Origin: Cellulomonas palmilytica
Lineage (GTDB): Bacteria > Actinomycetota > Actinomycetes > Actinomycetales > Cellulomonadaceae
Assembly (NCBI RefSeq): GCF_021590045.1
Contig: NZ_CP062221.1
Span: 2,542,001-2,606,000, forward strand
Direction: 5' to 3'
Length of the DNA stretch: 64,000 nt
Part shown: piece by piece, positions 41,805 to 49,893 of the stretch
How positions within the stretch are numbered: the first letter of the stretch is position 1
How the letters are laid out: the number at the start of each line of letters is the position of its first letter
Made by a program: the position numbers and the translations under genes
Notes under the pieces: model-generated
The model's database searches: none
Seen by the model: the letters and a program-made list of their open reading frames with translations, nothing else
What the model was told of the DNA's origin: nothing

Positions 41805-43319
41805 GTGCCTCCCCGGAACACCGCCCCCGGAACCGATCCCCGCACCGACACGGACCTCGACGTCCTGCTCGTCGGCGGGGGGATCATGAGCGCGACGCTC
41901 GCGAGCCTCCTGAGCACGCTCGAGCCGTCCTGGCGCATCGAGATCCACGAGAGACGCGACGCCGTCGCGCAGGAGAGCTCGAACCCCTGGAACAACGCGG
42001 GCACCGGCCACGCCGCGCTCTGCGAGCTCAACTACACGCCTCAGCGCCCCGACGGCACGGTCGACATCACCAAGGCCGTGACGATCAACGAGCAGTTCGA
42101 GCTGTCGCGCGAGCTGTGGCACTACCTCGCCGGCAAGGACCGCCTGCCCGGCGGCACCGGCTTCCTGTCCGCCACGCCGCACATGACGTTCGTGCGCGGC
42201 GCCGAGGGCGTCGACTACCTGCGCCGCCGCTACGAGGCGCTCAGCAGCCACCCGCTGTTCTCGGACCTCGAGTTCTCGACGGACCCGGAGCAGATCCGCG
42301 AGTGGGCCCCGCTGCTGGTCGCGGACCGCGACCCCGACGAGCCGGTCGCCGCGACGCGCGCCACCGCGGGGACGGACGTCGACTTCGGCGCCCTGACGCG
42401 GTCGATGGTCGACGACACGGTGCGCCGCGGCGCGTCGCTGCACCTCGAGTCCGAGGTCACCCGCCTGCGCCGTCGCAAGGACGGCACGTGGCGCGTGACG
42501 CTGCGTGACCGTCGCTGGAACGGGCACGGGCGCGCGCGGACCGTCACGGCGCGGTTCGTCTTCATCGGCGCCGGAGGTGGCGCGCTCGGCCTGCTGCAGA
42601 AGTCCGGCATCCCCGAGATCAAGGGCTACGCGGGCTTCCCGATCAGCGGCCAGTTCCTGCGCACGACGAACCCCGCGATCGTCGCGGAGCACCACGCCAA
42701 GGTCTACGGCCGTGCCGAGATCGGCGCTCCCCCGATGTCCGTGCCGCACCTCGACACGCGCGTCGTCGACGGCGAGACCGCGATCATGTTCGGCCCGTAC
42801 GCGGGCTGGAGCATGAAGTTCCTCAAGCACGGCTCGTGGCTCGACCTGGTCAAGTCGATCCGCCCGGGCAACCTCGTCCCGATGCTCGCGGTCGGCCTGC
42901 ACAACCTGGACCTGCTGAAGTACCTCATCAGCGAGGTCACCGCGTCGCGCGAGGCCCGCTTCGCCGCACTCCGCACGTTCGTGCCGGCGGCACGCGCGCG
43001 CGACTGGGAGCTCATCACCGCGGGGCAGCGCGTCCAGGTCATCAAGAAGGGCAAGGGCGGCGGCGTCCTCGAGTTCGGCACGGAGCTCGTGACGTCCGCG
43101 GACGGCTCGATCGCGGGTCTCCTCGGCGCGTCGCCGGGTGCCTCGACCGCGGTCGCGACGATGGTCACGCTGCTCGAGCGCTGCTTCGCGGAGCGCCTGG
43201 AGTCCTGGCAGCCCACGCTGCGCGAGATGATGCCGAGCCTCGGCGGCGGCACCTGGGACGAGTCGTTCGAGCTCGACCGCTTGGTCGACGAGGCGTTCTC
43301 GTCCGATCATTCAGCGTGA
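41805..43319 (+). CDS. mqo: Malate:quinone oxidoreductase
   Basis: FAD-dependent peripheral membrane enzyme of 504 residues oxidising malate to oxaloacetate and passing electrons to quinone. The dinucleotide-binding VLLVGGGIMSATLASLL is at the N-terminus. SSNPWNNAGTGHAALCELNYTP, FVFIGAGGGALGLLQKSGIPE and GYAGFPISGQFLR are characteristic, and ELVTSADGSIAGLLGASPGASTAV ends the FAD domain. GTG at 41805 is set by the -10 box. The stop overlaps the next gene as GTGA. Confidence 0.96.
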   Translation: MPPRNTAPGTDPRTDTDLDVLLVGGGIMSATLASLLSTLEPSWRIEIHERRDAVAQESSNPWNNAGTGHAALCELNYTPQRPDGTVDITKAVTINEQFELSRELWHYLAGKDRLPGGTGFLSATPHMTFVRGAEGVDYLRRRYEALSSHPLFSDLEFSTDPEQIREWAPLLVADRDPDEPVAATRATAGTDVDFGALTRSMVDDTVRRGASLHLESEVTRLRRRKDGTWRVTLRDRRWNGHGRARTVTARFVFIGAGGGALGLLQKSGIPEIKGYAGFPISGQFLRTTNPAIVAEHHAKVYGRAEIGAPPMSVPHLDTRVVDGETAIMFGPYAGWSMKFLKHGSWLDLVKSIRPGNLVPMLAVGLHNLDLLKYLISEVTASREARFAALRTFVPAARARDWELITAGQRVQVIKKGKGGGVLEFGTELVTSADGSIAGLLGASPGASTAVATMVTLLERCFAERLESWQPTLREMMPSLGGGTWDESFELDRLVDEAFSSDHSA

Positions 43320-43612
43320 CCCCGGACGAACCCACCGCCCCCGAGGCCGTCAGCGCCCAGATGCGCCGCGCGAAGGCGCAGGCGTTCACGGACCACACGA
43401 CGGTCGGTCTCGTGCACAACGAGCCGGACGGACGCGTGACGATCGCGTGCGCCTGCGGCATGCAGCTCACGAACGGCCCGACGTGGTCGCTCGACGAGCA
43501 CATCCGCCTGCACCGCGCCGAGGCGCGCTTCCTCGCGCTCGCCGCGGTCGCACCCGCGGGCATCCCGCGCCTCGTGCCGTGGCCGGTGCCGGGCGTCGAG
43601 ACGCACGCCTAG
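43316..43612 (+). CDS. Hypothetical protein with possible C2H2-like metal site
   Basis: A 98-residue protein of unknown function coupled to mqo by a GTGA overlap. The central CACGMQL with DEHIRLHRAEA downstream gives a Cys-x-Cys and His-x3-His arrangement that might bind zinc, though spacing is not that of a standard finger. Coupling would allow it to be an accessory of mqo, which is only a guess. Confidence 0.65.
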   Translation: MTPDEPTAPEAVSAQMRRAKAQAFTDHTTVGLVHNEPDGRVTIACACGMQLTNGPTWSLDEHIRLHRAEARFLALAAVAPAGIPRLVPWPVPGVETHA

Positions 43613-43651
43613 CACCGGCCGCGGTCTCGGCCGCGCGGGCCGTGGGACGCG

Positions 43652-44002
43652 TCAGTCGTGCACGACGACGAGCGCGTCGTCGTGCTCGTGCGGCAGCCCC
43701 AGCTCGTGAGCGCGCTCGTGCGCCTCGCGCGCCGCCATCCGCTCCGCGATGCGCGCCTGCACCTCGGGCCGCCGCAGGGGCGGGACGGTCGGTGGCGGGG
43801 TGCGGCGCTCGGGCAGCTCGGCGAGGATCGCCGCGGTCGCGGCGGCCACCGCACGGACGGCCGCCTCGAACGGCTCGCGGGTCGCGGCCGACGGGGTGCG
43901 CACACCCGTCACCTTGCGCACGTACTGGACGGCCGCCGCCTCGATCTCGGCGTCGGTCGCGGGCGGCTCGAGCCCGCGCAGGGTCGTGATGTTCCGGCAC
44001 AT
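43652..44002 (-). CDS. DUF2277 family protein
   Basis: A 116-residue protein with the unmistakable DUF2277 start MCRNITTLRGLEPPATDAEIEAAAVQYVRKVTG, where Cys2 and the following basic residues are conserved. The second half is predicted helical (RRPEVQARIAERMAAREAHERAHEL). The function of the family is unknown, although it has a compact two-helix fold. ATG at 44002. It lies alone, 32 bases downstream of the ogt end on the same strand. Confidence 0.9.
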   Translation of the reverse strand: MCRNITTLRGLEPPATDAEIEAAAVQYVRKVTGVRTPSAATREPFEAAVRAVAAATAAILAELPERRTPPPTVPPLRRPEVQARIAERMAAREAHERAHELGLPHEHDDALVVVHD

Positions 44003-44034
44003 GCTCCCGACGCTACGCCGTGGTCACGGCGACG

Positions 44035-44664
44035 TCAGGAGGTCGCGGGGACTCGCTGCTCGAGCTCGAGCAGCGCCGTCTTGGCGGCGTCGCCGCCCGC
44101 GTACCGGCCCGGCGAGCCGTCGGAGCGCACCACCCGGTGGCACGGCACGACGAGCGGCACGGGGTTGAGCGCGCACGCCGTCCCCACGGCGCGCACCGCG
44201 CGCGGACTGCCCGCCGCGGCCGCCACCTGCGCGTAGCTCTCGGTGCGCCCGTAGCCGATCCGCGGCAGGTGCTCGACGACCGCGCGCCGGAACCCCGTCG
44301 CGAGCCGCAGGTCGAGGGGCACGTCGAACCGCCGGCGTGTGCCGGCGAAGTACTCGTCCAGCTGGCGCGCGACCGCGTCCAGCCGGCGGGGCGCCGCGAG
44401 CACGCGTGGGCTGACGCGGGCCGCGAGGTCGGCCAGCACGGCCTCGTGGTCCTGCACCGCGAACGCGACGCGCACGAGCCCGACCGGCGTGGCCGCGAGC
44501 AGGAGCGCGCCGACCGGGGCGTCGAGCGTGCGGTACGCGACGTCGAGGAGCCCGGCGTCCTCGGCTCGTGCGGCCAGCAGCGCACGCAGGTCGTCCAGCT
44601 CGCCGGGTCCGGGTGCGGGCACGGCCCCCAGCAGGCGTGCGGTCTCGTCGTCGACGGCGCTCAT
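44035..44664 (-). CDS. ogt: Methylated-DNA-[protein]-cysteine S-methyltransferase
   Basis: A 209-residue suicide repair protein that takes alkyl groups from O6-alkylguanine. The acceptor Cys is in PLVVPCHRVV, and IGYGRTESYAQVAAAAGSPRAVRAVGTA is the DNA-binding helix-turn-helix with the Arg finger. ATG at 44664 overlaps the sigma factor stop as ATGA, so expression follows the ECF factor. The N-terminal 40 residues are longer than in E. coli Ogt. Confidence 0.94.
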   Translation of the reverse strand: MSAVDDETARLLGAVPAPGPGELDDLRALLAARAEDAGLLDVAYRTLDAPVGALLLAATPVGLVRVAFAVQDHEAVLADLAARVSPRVLAAPRRLDAVARQLDEYFAGTRRRFDVPLDLRLATGFRRAVVEHLPRIGYGRTESYAQVAAAAGSPRAVRAVGTACALNPVPLVVPCHRVVRSDGSPGRYAGGDAAKTALLELEQRVPATS

Positions 44665-45179
44665 CGTCGTCCTCCCCTCTCCTTGTCCGCGGCGGGCGCG
44701 TCGCCCTCCTCGTCCGACCACCACCGCGGCGCCGTGCGACGCAGCGTCGCGACACCGTCGGCCGCCGCCCGCCGCGCGGCCTCGACGCTCCCGCCGAGCT
44801 CCGCGGCGACGTCCGCGTACGGCAGGCCGGCGAGGTGGTGCAGCGCGACCGCGTGCCGCTGCTTGTCCGGGAGCGTCGCCAGCGCGCCCCACAGGTCCAG
44901 GTCGCGGTACGCGTCACGCGTGGGCGCGTCCGGGAGGTCGCCGACGGGCACGGCCCGGCGACGCGTGGCACGCCACACGTCGACCGCCTTGCGGCGCGCG
45001 ATCGTCACGAGCCAGGCCTCGACGTTCACACCGGGCTCGAGCGTCGGCCACGCGCGCAGCGCCGCGAGGAACGTCTCGGCCCACGCGTCCTGCGCGTCGT
45101 GCGGCCCGACGACCGCGCGGCACACGCGCAGCACCGTCGCGCCGTGCGCGCGCACGACCTCCTCGAACGGTCCCGGCAT
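44661..45179 (-). CDS. ECF-type RNA polymerase sigma factor
   Basis: A 172-residue alternative sigma factor. Region 2 is VVRAHGATVLRVCRAVVGPHDAQDAWAETFLAALRAWP, and region 4 is LPDKQRHAVALHHLAGLPYADVAAELGGSVEAARRAAADGVATLRR. No anti-sigma factor gene is next to it. Instead it is coupled to ogt. ATG at 45179 follows CACACT by six bases. Control of ogt and its own expression by this factor is inferred, possibly in response to alkylation. Confidence 0.88.
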   Translation of the reverse strand: MPGPFEEVVRAHGATVLRVCRAVVGPHDAQDAWAETFLAALRAWPTLEPGVNVEAWLVTIARRKAVDVWRATRRRAVPVGDLPDAPTRDAYRDLDLWGALATLPDKQRHAVALHHLAGLPYADVAAELGGSVEAARRAAADGVATLRRTAPRWWSDEEGDAPAADKERGGRR

Positions 45180-45314
45180 GGTCACAGTGTGCAGACGTCG
45201 GGGGTCGCCGTGGCGTGAGGTCCCGTCCGGGATCCGACGCACGGGCGGTCGCCGCGGCGCGCACGGCGGCCCGGCGTGCACGCCATCGGGTGCCGGCTGC
45301 GGCAGGATGTCGCC

Positions 45315-45800
45315 GTGACCTCGACGAACTCCCTGCCGGCCCGGTCCCGGGTCGTCGCCCAGGCCCTCGCGGACGCAGGAGTCGAGGGCGAGGTGATCGA
45401 GCTGCCGGACTCCGCACGGACGGCGGCCGAGGCCGCCGCGGCCCTCGGCTGCCAGGTCGGGCAGATCGCCAACAGCCTCGTGTTCTGGGCGGACGGCGCG
45501 CCGCTGCTGGTGATGACCAGCGGCCGGCACCGCGTGGACACGACCGCGCTCGCCCGTCGGCTCGGCAAGGCGACGCTCGAGCGCGCGACGCCCGACCAGG
45601 TGCGGCTCGCGACGGGTCAGGCGATCGGCGGCGTCGCGCCCGTGGGTCACCCGACGCCGCTCGAGACGGTCGTCGACGAGACGCTCGCCGAGTACACGCG
45701 CGTGTGGACCGCAGGCGGCACACCGCACACGGTCTTCCCGACGACGTTCGAGGAGCTCGTGCGGCTCACGGGCGCCTCGGTGCATCCCGTCACGAGCTGA
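45315..45800 (+). CDS. YbaK/EbsC-type aminoacyl-tRNA deacylase
   Basis: A 161-residue YbaK-fold protein that would hydrolyse mischarged tRNA in trans. TAAEAAAALGCQVGQIANSLVFWAD and GQAIGGVAPVGHP are family segments. The Lys often catalytic in YbaK/ProX proteins at the QIxxSLVF position is Asn here, as in some actinobacterial members, so activity is not certain. GTG at 45315 follows CAGGAT by six bases, suggesting a leaderless message. It is divergent from the sigma factor gene. Confidence 0.88.
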   Translation: MTSTNSLPARSRVVAQALADAGVEGEVIELPDSARTAAEAAAALGCQVGQIANSLVFWADGAPLLVMTSGRHRVDTTALARRLGKATLERATPDQVRLATGQAIGGVAPVGHPTPLETVVDETLAEYTRVWTAGGTPHTVFPTTFEELVRLTGASVHPVTS

Positions 45801-45906
45801 CGCGACGCGCGTCACGCACGCGCCGGGACCTTCGTGCCGACTCCGCGCACCGACGCGGGAGGATGCTGTCAGCGTCATCACCGGCAGTGTCAGCGAGGTG
45901 ATCGAG

Positions 45907-46701
45907 ATGCGGATCGACGGACCGGTGGTCGTGGCCGTCGACGGCACGCAGCGCAGCGCGCGGACGCTGCGCTGGGGCGTGGAGGCCGCGGTGCAGCGCC
46001 GAGCCCGGCTCGTCGTCGCCCACGTGGCGGCCCCGGCGGTCGGACCGTGGACGTGGGCGGGTGCCCCTGCCGTCCCGCCGGACGACGACGCGCTCGCCGA
46101 CGAGCTGCGCCAGGTGTGCTCCACGGTCGCCCGCGACCACCCGGACCTCGAGGTCACGGCCGCACTGCTGCACGGGTCCACGGTCCCGGCGCTGACCGAG
46201 TACACACGGGACGCGCAGCTGCTCGTCACGGGCCGGCGAGGCTCGCAGCCCGCGACGCTCACGGTGGGCACGGCCCTGTCCTGGCGCGCCCGGTGCCCCG
46301 TCGCGATCGTCCGCGAGGACCTCGTGACGTCCGGGCCCGTGGTCGTCGGGGTCGACGACACGCCCGGGTCCTGGTTCGCGGCCGGGCTCGCGGCGCGCGA
46401 GGCGCAGCACCGCGGCGTGCCGCTGCACGTGCTGCACGTGCGGCGCACGCGCGACGACGACGCGGGCCGGCGGACCGCGCTCGACGTCGCGGCGGACCTC
46501 GCCGAGACCTACCCGACGCTGCCGGTGCGCACGTTCCTGTCGGACGGCGACCCGGTGCGGACCCTCGTCGACGCGTCGCGGACCGCCGGGCTCGTCGTCG
46601 TGGGCACGCACCAGGTGCGCGGGTTGCGCCGGCTCGTCGGGCGGCGCGTGGCGGGACTCGCGTCGTGCCCCGTGCTCGTCGTGCGCGACGAGGCGCCGTA
46701 G
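45907..46701 (+). CDS. Universal stress protein, two tandem USP domains
   Basis: A 264-residue cytosolic protein with two Usp folds (about 1-140 and 143-264). Each begins with a VVVxVDxTxxS-type strand (VVVAVDGTQRSARTLRW, VVVGVDDTPGSWFAAGL). The ATP-binding G-x2-G-x9-G(S/T) motif is imperfect in both, so nucleotide binding is uncertain. ATG at 45907 is chosen over a GTG three codons earlier because GAGG stands upstream of both and the domain begins at VVVAVD. It probably responds to dormancy or redox stress as in other actinobacteria. Confidence 0.88.
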   Translation: MRIDGPVVVAVDGTQRSARTLRWGVEAAVQRRARLVVAHVAAPAVGPWTWAGAPAVPPDDDALADELRQVCSTVARDHPDLEVTAALLHGSTVPALTEYTRDAQLLVTGRRGSQPATLTVGTALSWRARCPVAIVREDLVTSGPVVVGVDDTPGSWFAAGLAAREAQHRGVPLHVLHVRRTRDDDAGRRTALDVAADLAETYPTLPVRTFLSDGDPVRTLVDASRTAGLVVVGTHQVRGLRRLVGRRVAGLASCPVLVVRDEAP

Positions 46702-46781
46702 CGCCGGCGCCGACGTATCTGGGGGCAGGCTGCGGGTTCCTCATCGACGACCGCCGCGGGCGGAGGGCGAGGAGGCCTGCC

Positions 46782-48368
46782 ATGTCGTACACGGGCGACG
46801 GGCGGCTGCCCGTCATCTACGTCCGAGGGTTCGCGGGAGGGCGCGGCGGCATCAACAACGCGGTCGCGGACCCGTTCTACGGGTTCAACGAGGGCTCGGT
46901 GCAGGTCCGCGTCGTCGACTCGGTGCGTCCGCAGTTCCACCAGTTCGAGAGCCCTCTGCTACGGCTGATGATCGACCACCAGTACCAGTTGCTCGTGGAG
47001 GGGAACCAGGCGGCCTACCTGCAGAACAAGGCCGACGGCGCGATCCCCGCCGCGACGATCTGGGTGCACCGCTTCTACGACGCCTACGCGACCGACATGG
47101 TCGAGGGCGCACCGGACTTCAGCATCGAGTCCGCGTCGAAGAAGCTGTTCGAGATGGTGCAGCTCGTGCGGCGCAGGACGGGCGCGCCGCGGGTCTTCCT
47201 GGTCGCGCACTCGATGGGCGGGCTCGTCGTGCGCGGCATGCTGCAGCGCGTGATCCCCGACCTGCGCGGTGCGGACGGGACGCCCCTGGCCGCCGAGGAC
47301 TTCGTGGACCGGGTGTTCACGTACGCGACACCGCACGGTGGGATCGAGTTCGACTTCGGGTTCGGGCTCGTCGAGAAGCTGCGGGACACGCTGGGCGTGC
47401 AGGGCGCCGACATCTTCGGACCGCGCCGCATGCGCGAGTACCTGACCCCGACGACCGCGCCGGCCCCGGAGGGTGCGTTCACGGCGACCGCGCTCCCGCA
47501 GGGGGGCTTCCCGCGCGAGCGGTTCTTCTGCCTCGTCGGGACGAACGCGTCCGACTACGACGTCGCGCTCGGGCTGTCGGCGCGCGCGGTGGGCCCGCGC
47601 AGCGACGGCCTCGTGCAGATCGACAACGCCTACCTCGAGGGCACGCCACGCGCGTTCGTGCACCGCAGCCACTCGGGCCGCTACGGGATCGTCAACTCCG
47701 AGGAGGGCTACCAGAACCTGCGCCGCTTCCTGTTCGGTGACCTGGAGGTCACGGCCGACCTCACGGGGCTGCAGCTGCCCGGGAACGAGAAGGACGACAC
47801 CGTGTGGCAGCTCGAGAGCCAGATGTCGATCCGCGGCCTGCCCGTCGTGCTGCACGAGCAGAGCGCCGCGCACCTGTGCCCGATCCAGATCGAGCGCCCG
47901 AAGAACAAGGACGACGCCACGCGGCCGGTGCCGCTCGTCCGCACCTACCTGTCCTCGAAGGCGACCCGGCCGGACGACCCGCTCACGGGCGAGAAGTCGA
48001 CGACCATGCGGCACGTGCTGCGCCTGCGGCTGCTGTCGCTGCGCAAGTCCGGGGGCCTGCTGTCGTTCCTCGACCACCTCGAGCAGGCCGAGGACTGGTC
48101 CGACGTCCTCGTGGTCGACATCGAGATGAGGAAGGACGCCGCGCCGCGCACGTGGGCCGCGTGGGGGTCCCAGATCACCGGCGCGCTGCGCGACTGGGCG
48201 CCGGACCCGGAGACGACTGCGCCGCTGAGGGACGAGGAGGCCGCGCCCGGGGTCTGGCGCGCGTGCGTCGCCGTGCCGGACGCCGCGCGTGAGCTGCTCG
48301 GCGAGGGGGCGGCCGTCACGATCCAGGTGCAGGGCCGCGCCACGCTCGACCGCCCGGTGCCCGTGTGA
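46782..48368 (+). CDS. PGAP1-like alpha/beta hydrolase
   Basis: A 528-residue predicted serine esterase/lipase. It starts LPVIYVRGFAGG (oxyanion strand), the nucleophile elbow is LVAHSMGGLVVRGML, VFTYATPHGGIEFDF follows, and a catalytic His is likely in FVHRSHSGRYGIVNSEEGY. The C-terminal 190 residues form an extra beta-rich part of unknown role. There is no signal peptide. ATG at 46782 has GAGGAGG six bases upstream. The large size and extra domain separate it from simple lipases. The substrate is unknown. Confidence 0.85.
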   Translation: MSYTGDGRLPVIYVRGFAGGRGGINNAVADPFYGFNEGSVQVRVVDSVRPQFHQFESPLLRLMIDHQYQLLVEGNQAAYLQNKADGAIPAATIWVHRFYDAYATDMVEGAPDFSIESASKKLFEMVQLVRRRTGAPRVFLVAHSMGGLVVRGMLQRVIPDLRGADGTPLAAEDFVDRVFTYATPHGGIEFDFGFGLVEKLRDTLGVQGADIFGPRRMREYLTPTTAPAPEGAFTATALPQGGFPRERFFCLVGTNASDYDVALGLSARAVGPRSDGLVQIDNAYLEGTPRAFVHRSHSGRYGIVNSEEGYQNLRRFLFGDLEVTADLTGLQLPGNEKDDTVWQLESQMSIRGLPVVLHEQSAAHLCPIQIERPKNKDDATRPVPLVRTYLSSKATRPDDPLTGEKSTTMRHVLRLRLLSLRKSGGLLSFLDHLEQAEDWSDVLVVDIEMRKDAAPRTWAAWGSQITGALRDWAPDPETTAPLRDEEAAPGVWRACVAVPDAARELLGEGAAVTIQVQGRATLDRPVPV

Positions 48369-48426
48369 CCGACCTGACCGGAGGGTCCCGTCCTCGCGCG
48401 TGCGCCGTGTGAGAGCCTGGGGTCCA

Positions 48427-48444
48427 GAGCCCGCAGACGGGCTC
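48427..48444 (+). other. Hairpin just before the riboswitch
   Basis: GAGCCCG-CAGA-CGGGCTC directly precedes the guanidine-III element and may insulate its folding. Confidence 0.5.
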
Positions 48445-48485
48445 CCGGACGAGGGTGCCGTACCCGGACAGCGACAAGACGGCAC
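48445..48485 (+). promoter_or_regulatory. Guanidine-III (ykkC-III) riboswitch
   Basis: The 41 bases contain in order CCGGACGAGG, GCCGTACCCGG and GACAAGACGGC, the conserved pieces of the ykkC-III aptamer as I know it from actinobacteria, with the same spacing. Its 3' end is three bases from the GGAG ribosome binding site of the SMR exporter gene, so guanidine binding is expected to control translation start. The downstream gene is of the expected type. Confidence 0.88.
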
Positions 48486-48498
48486 GTCGGAGCTCGCC

Positions 48499-48813
48499 AT
48501 GGCATGGTTCGTCCTCGTCCTGTCCGGAGCCCTCGAAGCCGTCTGGGCCACCGCCCTCGGCCGCTCGGAGGGTCTGCACCGTCTCGCCCCGACGGTCGTG
48601 TTCGTGGTCGCGCTGACCGCGAGCATGCTGGGGCTCGGCTACGCGATGCGCACGCTGCCCGTGGGCACGGCGTACGCCGTGTGGGTCGGCATCGGCGCGT
48701 CCCTCACGGTCGGCTGGGCGATGCTCAGCGGCGCCGAGCCCGTGAGCGCGGTGCGTCTGCTCCTGGTGCTCGGCATCGTGGCGTGCGTGGTCGGGCTCAA
48801 GCTCGTCCACTGA
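48499..48813 (+). CDS. sugE: Guanidinium exporter, SMR family (SugE/Gdx)
   Basis: A 104-residue four-helix proton-coupled small multidrug resistance protein. E13 in LSGALEAVWATALG is the shared proton/substrate site, and YAMRTLPVGTAYAVWVGIGA is the third-helix motif of the Gdx/SugE branch. SMR proteins of this branch export guanidinium rather than hydrophobic drugs, and the riboswitch immediately upstream agrees. ATG at 48499 has GGAG six to seven bases upstream. It acts as an antiparallel homodimer in the inner membrane (family knowledge). Confidence 0.94.
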   Translation: MAWFVLVLSGALEAVWATALGRSEGLHRLAPTVVFVVALTASMLGLGYAMRTLPVGTAYAVWVGIGASLTVGWAMLSGAEPVSAVRLLLVLGIVACVVGLKLVH

Positions 48814-48825
48814 CGCCCGTCGGGA

Positions 48826-49170
48826 TCAGGCGGGCATCGCCTTCGGGCCGGTCGCCCGGGGAGTCTGCGGCGGCCCGACGAACCAGCTCACCGACCGGGC
48901 GACGTCTCCGGCCCGCAGCCACTCGTGCCGCTCGGAGCGCGGGTCGTCCTGGTCGTCGCGCCACGCCACCATGACGTGCTCCGCGGTCCACCGCACCGCA
49001 CGCGCGGGACGCCACTCCTCGGTCCCGTCGAGCCAGACGACGCGGACGATGACCGGGATGTCGCCCTGGGGGCGGACCGGGATGCGCTCGGGAGCCTCCC
49101 GGTTCGCGACCTCGCGCCGGGTGCCGCGCGGCGCCCATGCCCCGGCGCGGGGGTTCGTGCTGTGCTCCAC
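48826..49170 (-). CDS. Hypothetical protein
   Basis: A 114-residue soluble protein of unknown function. A beta-rich middle (PVIVRVVWLDGTEEWRPARAVRWTAEHVMVAWRDD) and VGPPQTPRATGPK near the end are the recognisable parts. GTG at 49170 is preceded by TAGCAT with exactly six bases between, so it is likely to be leaderless and real. It is convergent with sugE and divergent from the tetR gene. Confidence 0.7.
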   Translation of the reverse strand: MEHSTNPRAGAWAPRGTRREVANREAPERIPVRPQGDIPVIVRVVWLDGTEEWRPARAVRWTAEHVMVAWRDDQDDPRSERHEWLRAGDVARSVSWFVGPPQTPRATGPKAMPA

Positions 49171-49176
49171 GCGACC

Positions 49177-49182
49177 ATGCTA
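49177..49182 (-). promoter_or_regulatory. -10 box for a leaderless hypothetical gene
   Basis: TAGCAT on the minus strand, six bases before the GTG at 49170. Confidence 0.55.
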
Positions 49183-49272
49183 CTCGCACACCTGTTCGAA
49201 CGACGAGCTGCCCTGCCGCTCTCACCCGGCCGCCGTGCGGGCGCAGGCCGCACCAGGTGCCATCCTGTCCCC

Positions 49273-49893
49273 GTGACCGCCGAGCAGACCGCACCCGAGG
49301 TGCGCCGCGGGTACGCCCGTGGCCGGGCGACGCGCGAGGAGATCCTCGAGGCCGCGCTCGTGCTGTTCGGCGAGGTCGGCTACCACACGGCGTCGCTGCG
49401 GGAGATCGCCGCGCGCGTCGGGATCTCCCACCCGGGGCTGCTGCACCACTTCCCCAGCAAGGCGGCGCTGCTGGAGGCCGTGCTGCAGCGGCGCGACGAC
49501 GTCGACGACGCCGCGATGGCGCGTGACCTCGCGTCCGGAGTGGACTACCTCGAGGCGCTCGTGCGCGTGGTCGAGCGCAACGCGGCACGTCCGGGCATCG
49601 TCGAGCTGTTCGCGACGCTGTCGAGCGAGGCGACCGCGCCTTCGCACCCCGCGCACGCGTACTTCGAGCGCCGGTACGCCCGCACGCTCGCGGACCTGGT
49701 GCACGTGTTCGAGCAGCACCGCGCGGAGGGCAGGCTGCGCGAGGGTCTCGAGCCGGTCGCGGCGGCGCGGCGCATGATCGCCGTCATGGACGGTCTCCAG
49801 GTGCAGTGGCTGCTCGGCGCAGGCTCCCCCGCGACGCGCGTCGACATGGTCGAGCACGTGCGCGCGCAGTACCTGTCCTACCTGCGCGACTAG
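49273..49893 (+). CDS. TetR-family regulator
   Basis: A 206-residue repressor with an N-terminal helix-turn-helix (TREEILEAALVLFGEVGYHTASLREIAARVGISHPGLLHHFPSKAALLEAVL) and a helical ligand domain. GTG at 49273 follows CATCCT by six bases. Its stop overlaps the convergent beta-glucosidase stop by four bases. A 20-base palindrome in the glucosidase promoter is a good candidate operator for this protein, given their adjacency. Confidence 0.9.
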   Translation: MTAEQTAPEVRRGYARGRATREEILEAALVLFGEVGYHTASLREIAARVGISHPGLLHHFPSKAALLEAVLQRRDDVDDAAMARDLASGVDYLEALVRVVERNAARPGIVELFATLSSEATAPSHPAHAYFERRYARTLADLVHVFEQHRAEGRLREGLEPVAAARRMIAVMDGLQVQWLLGAGSPATRVDMVEHVRAQYLSYLRD

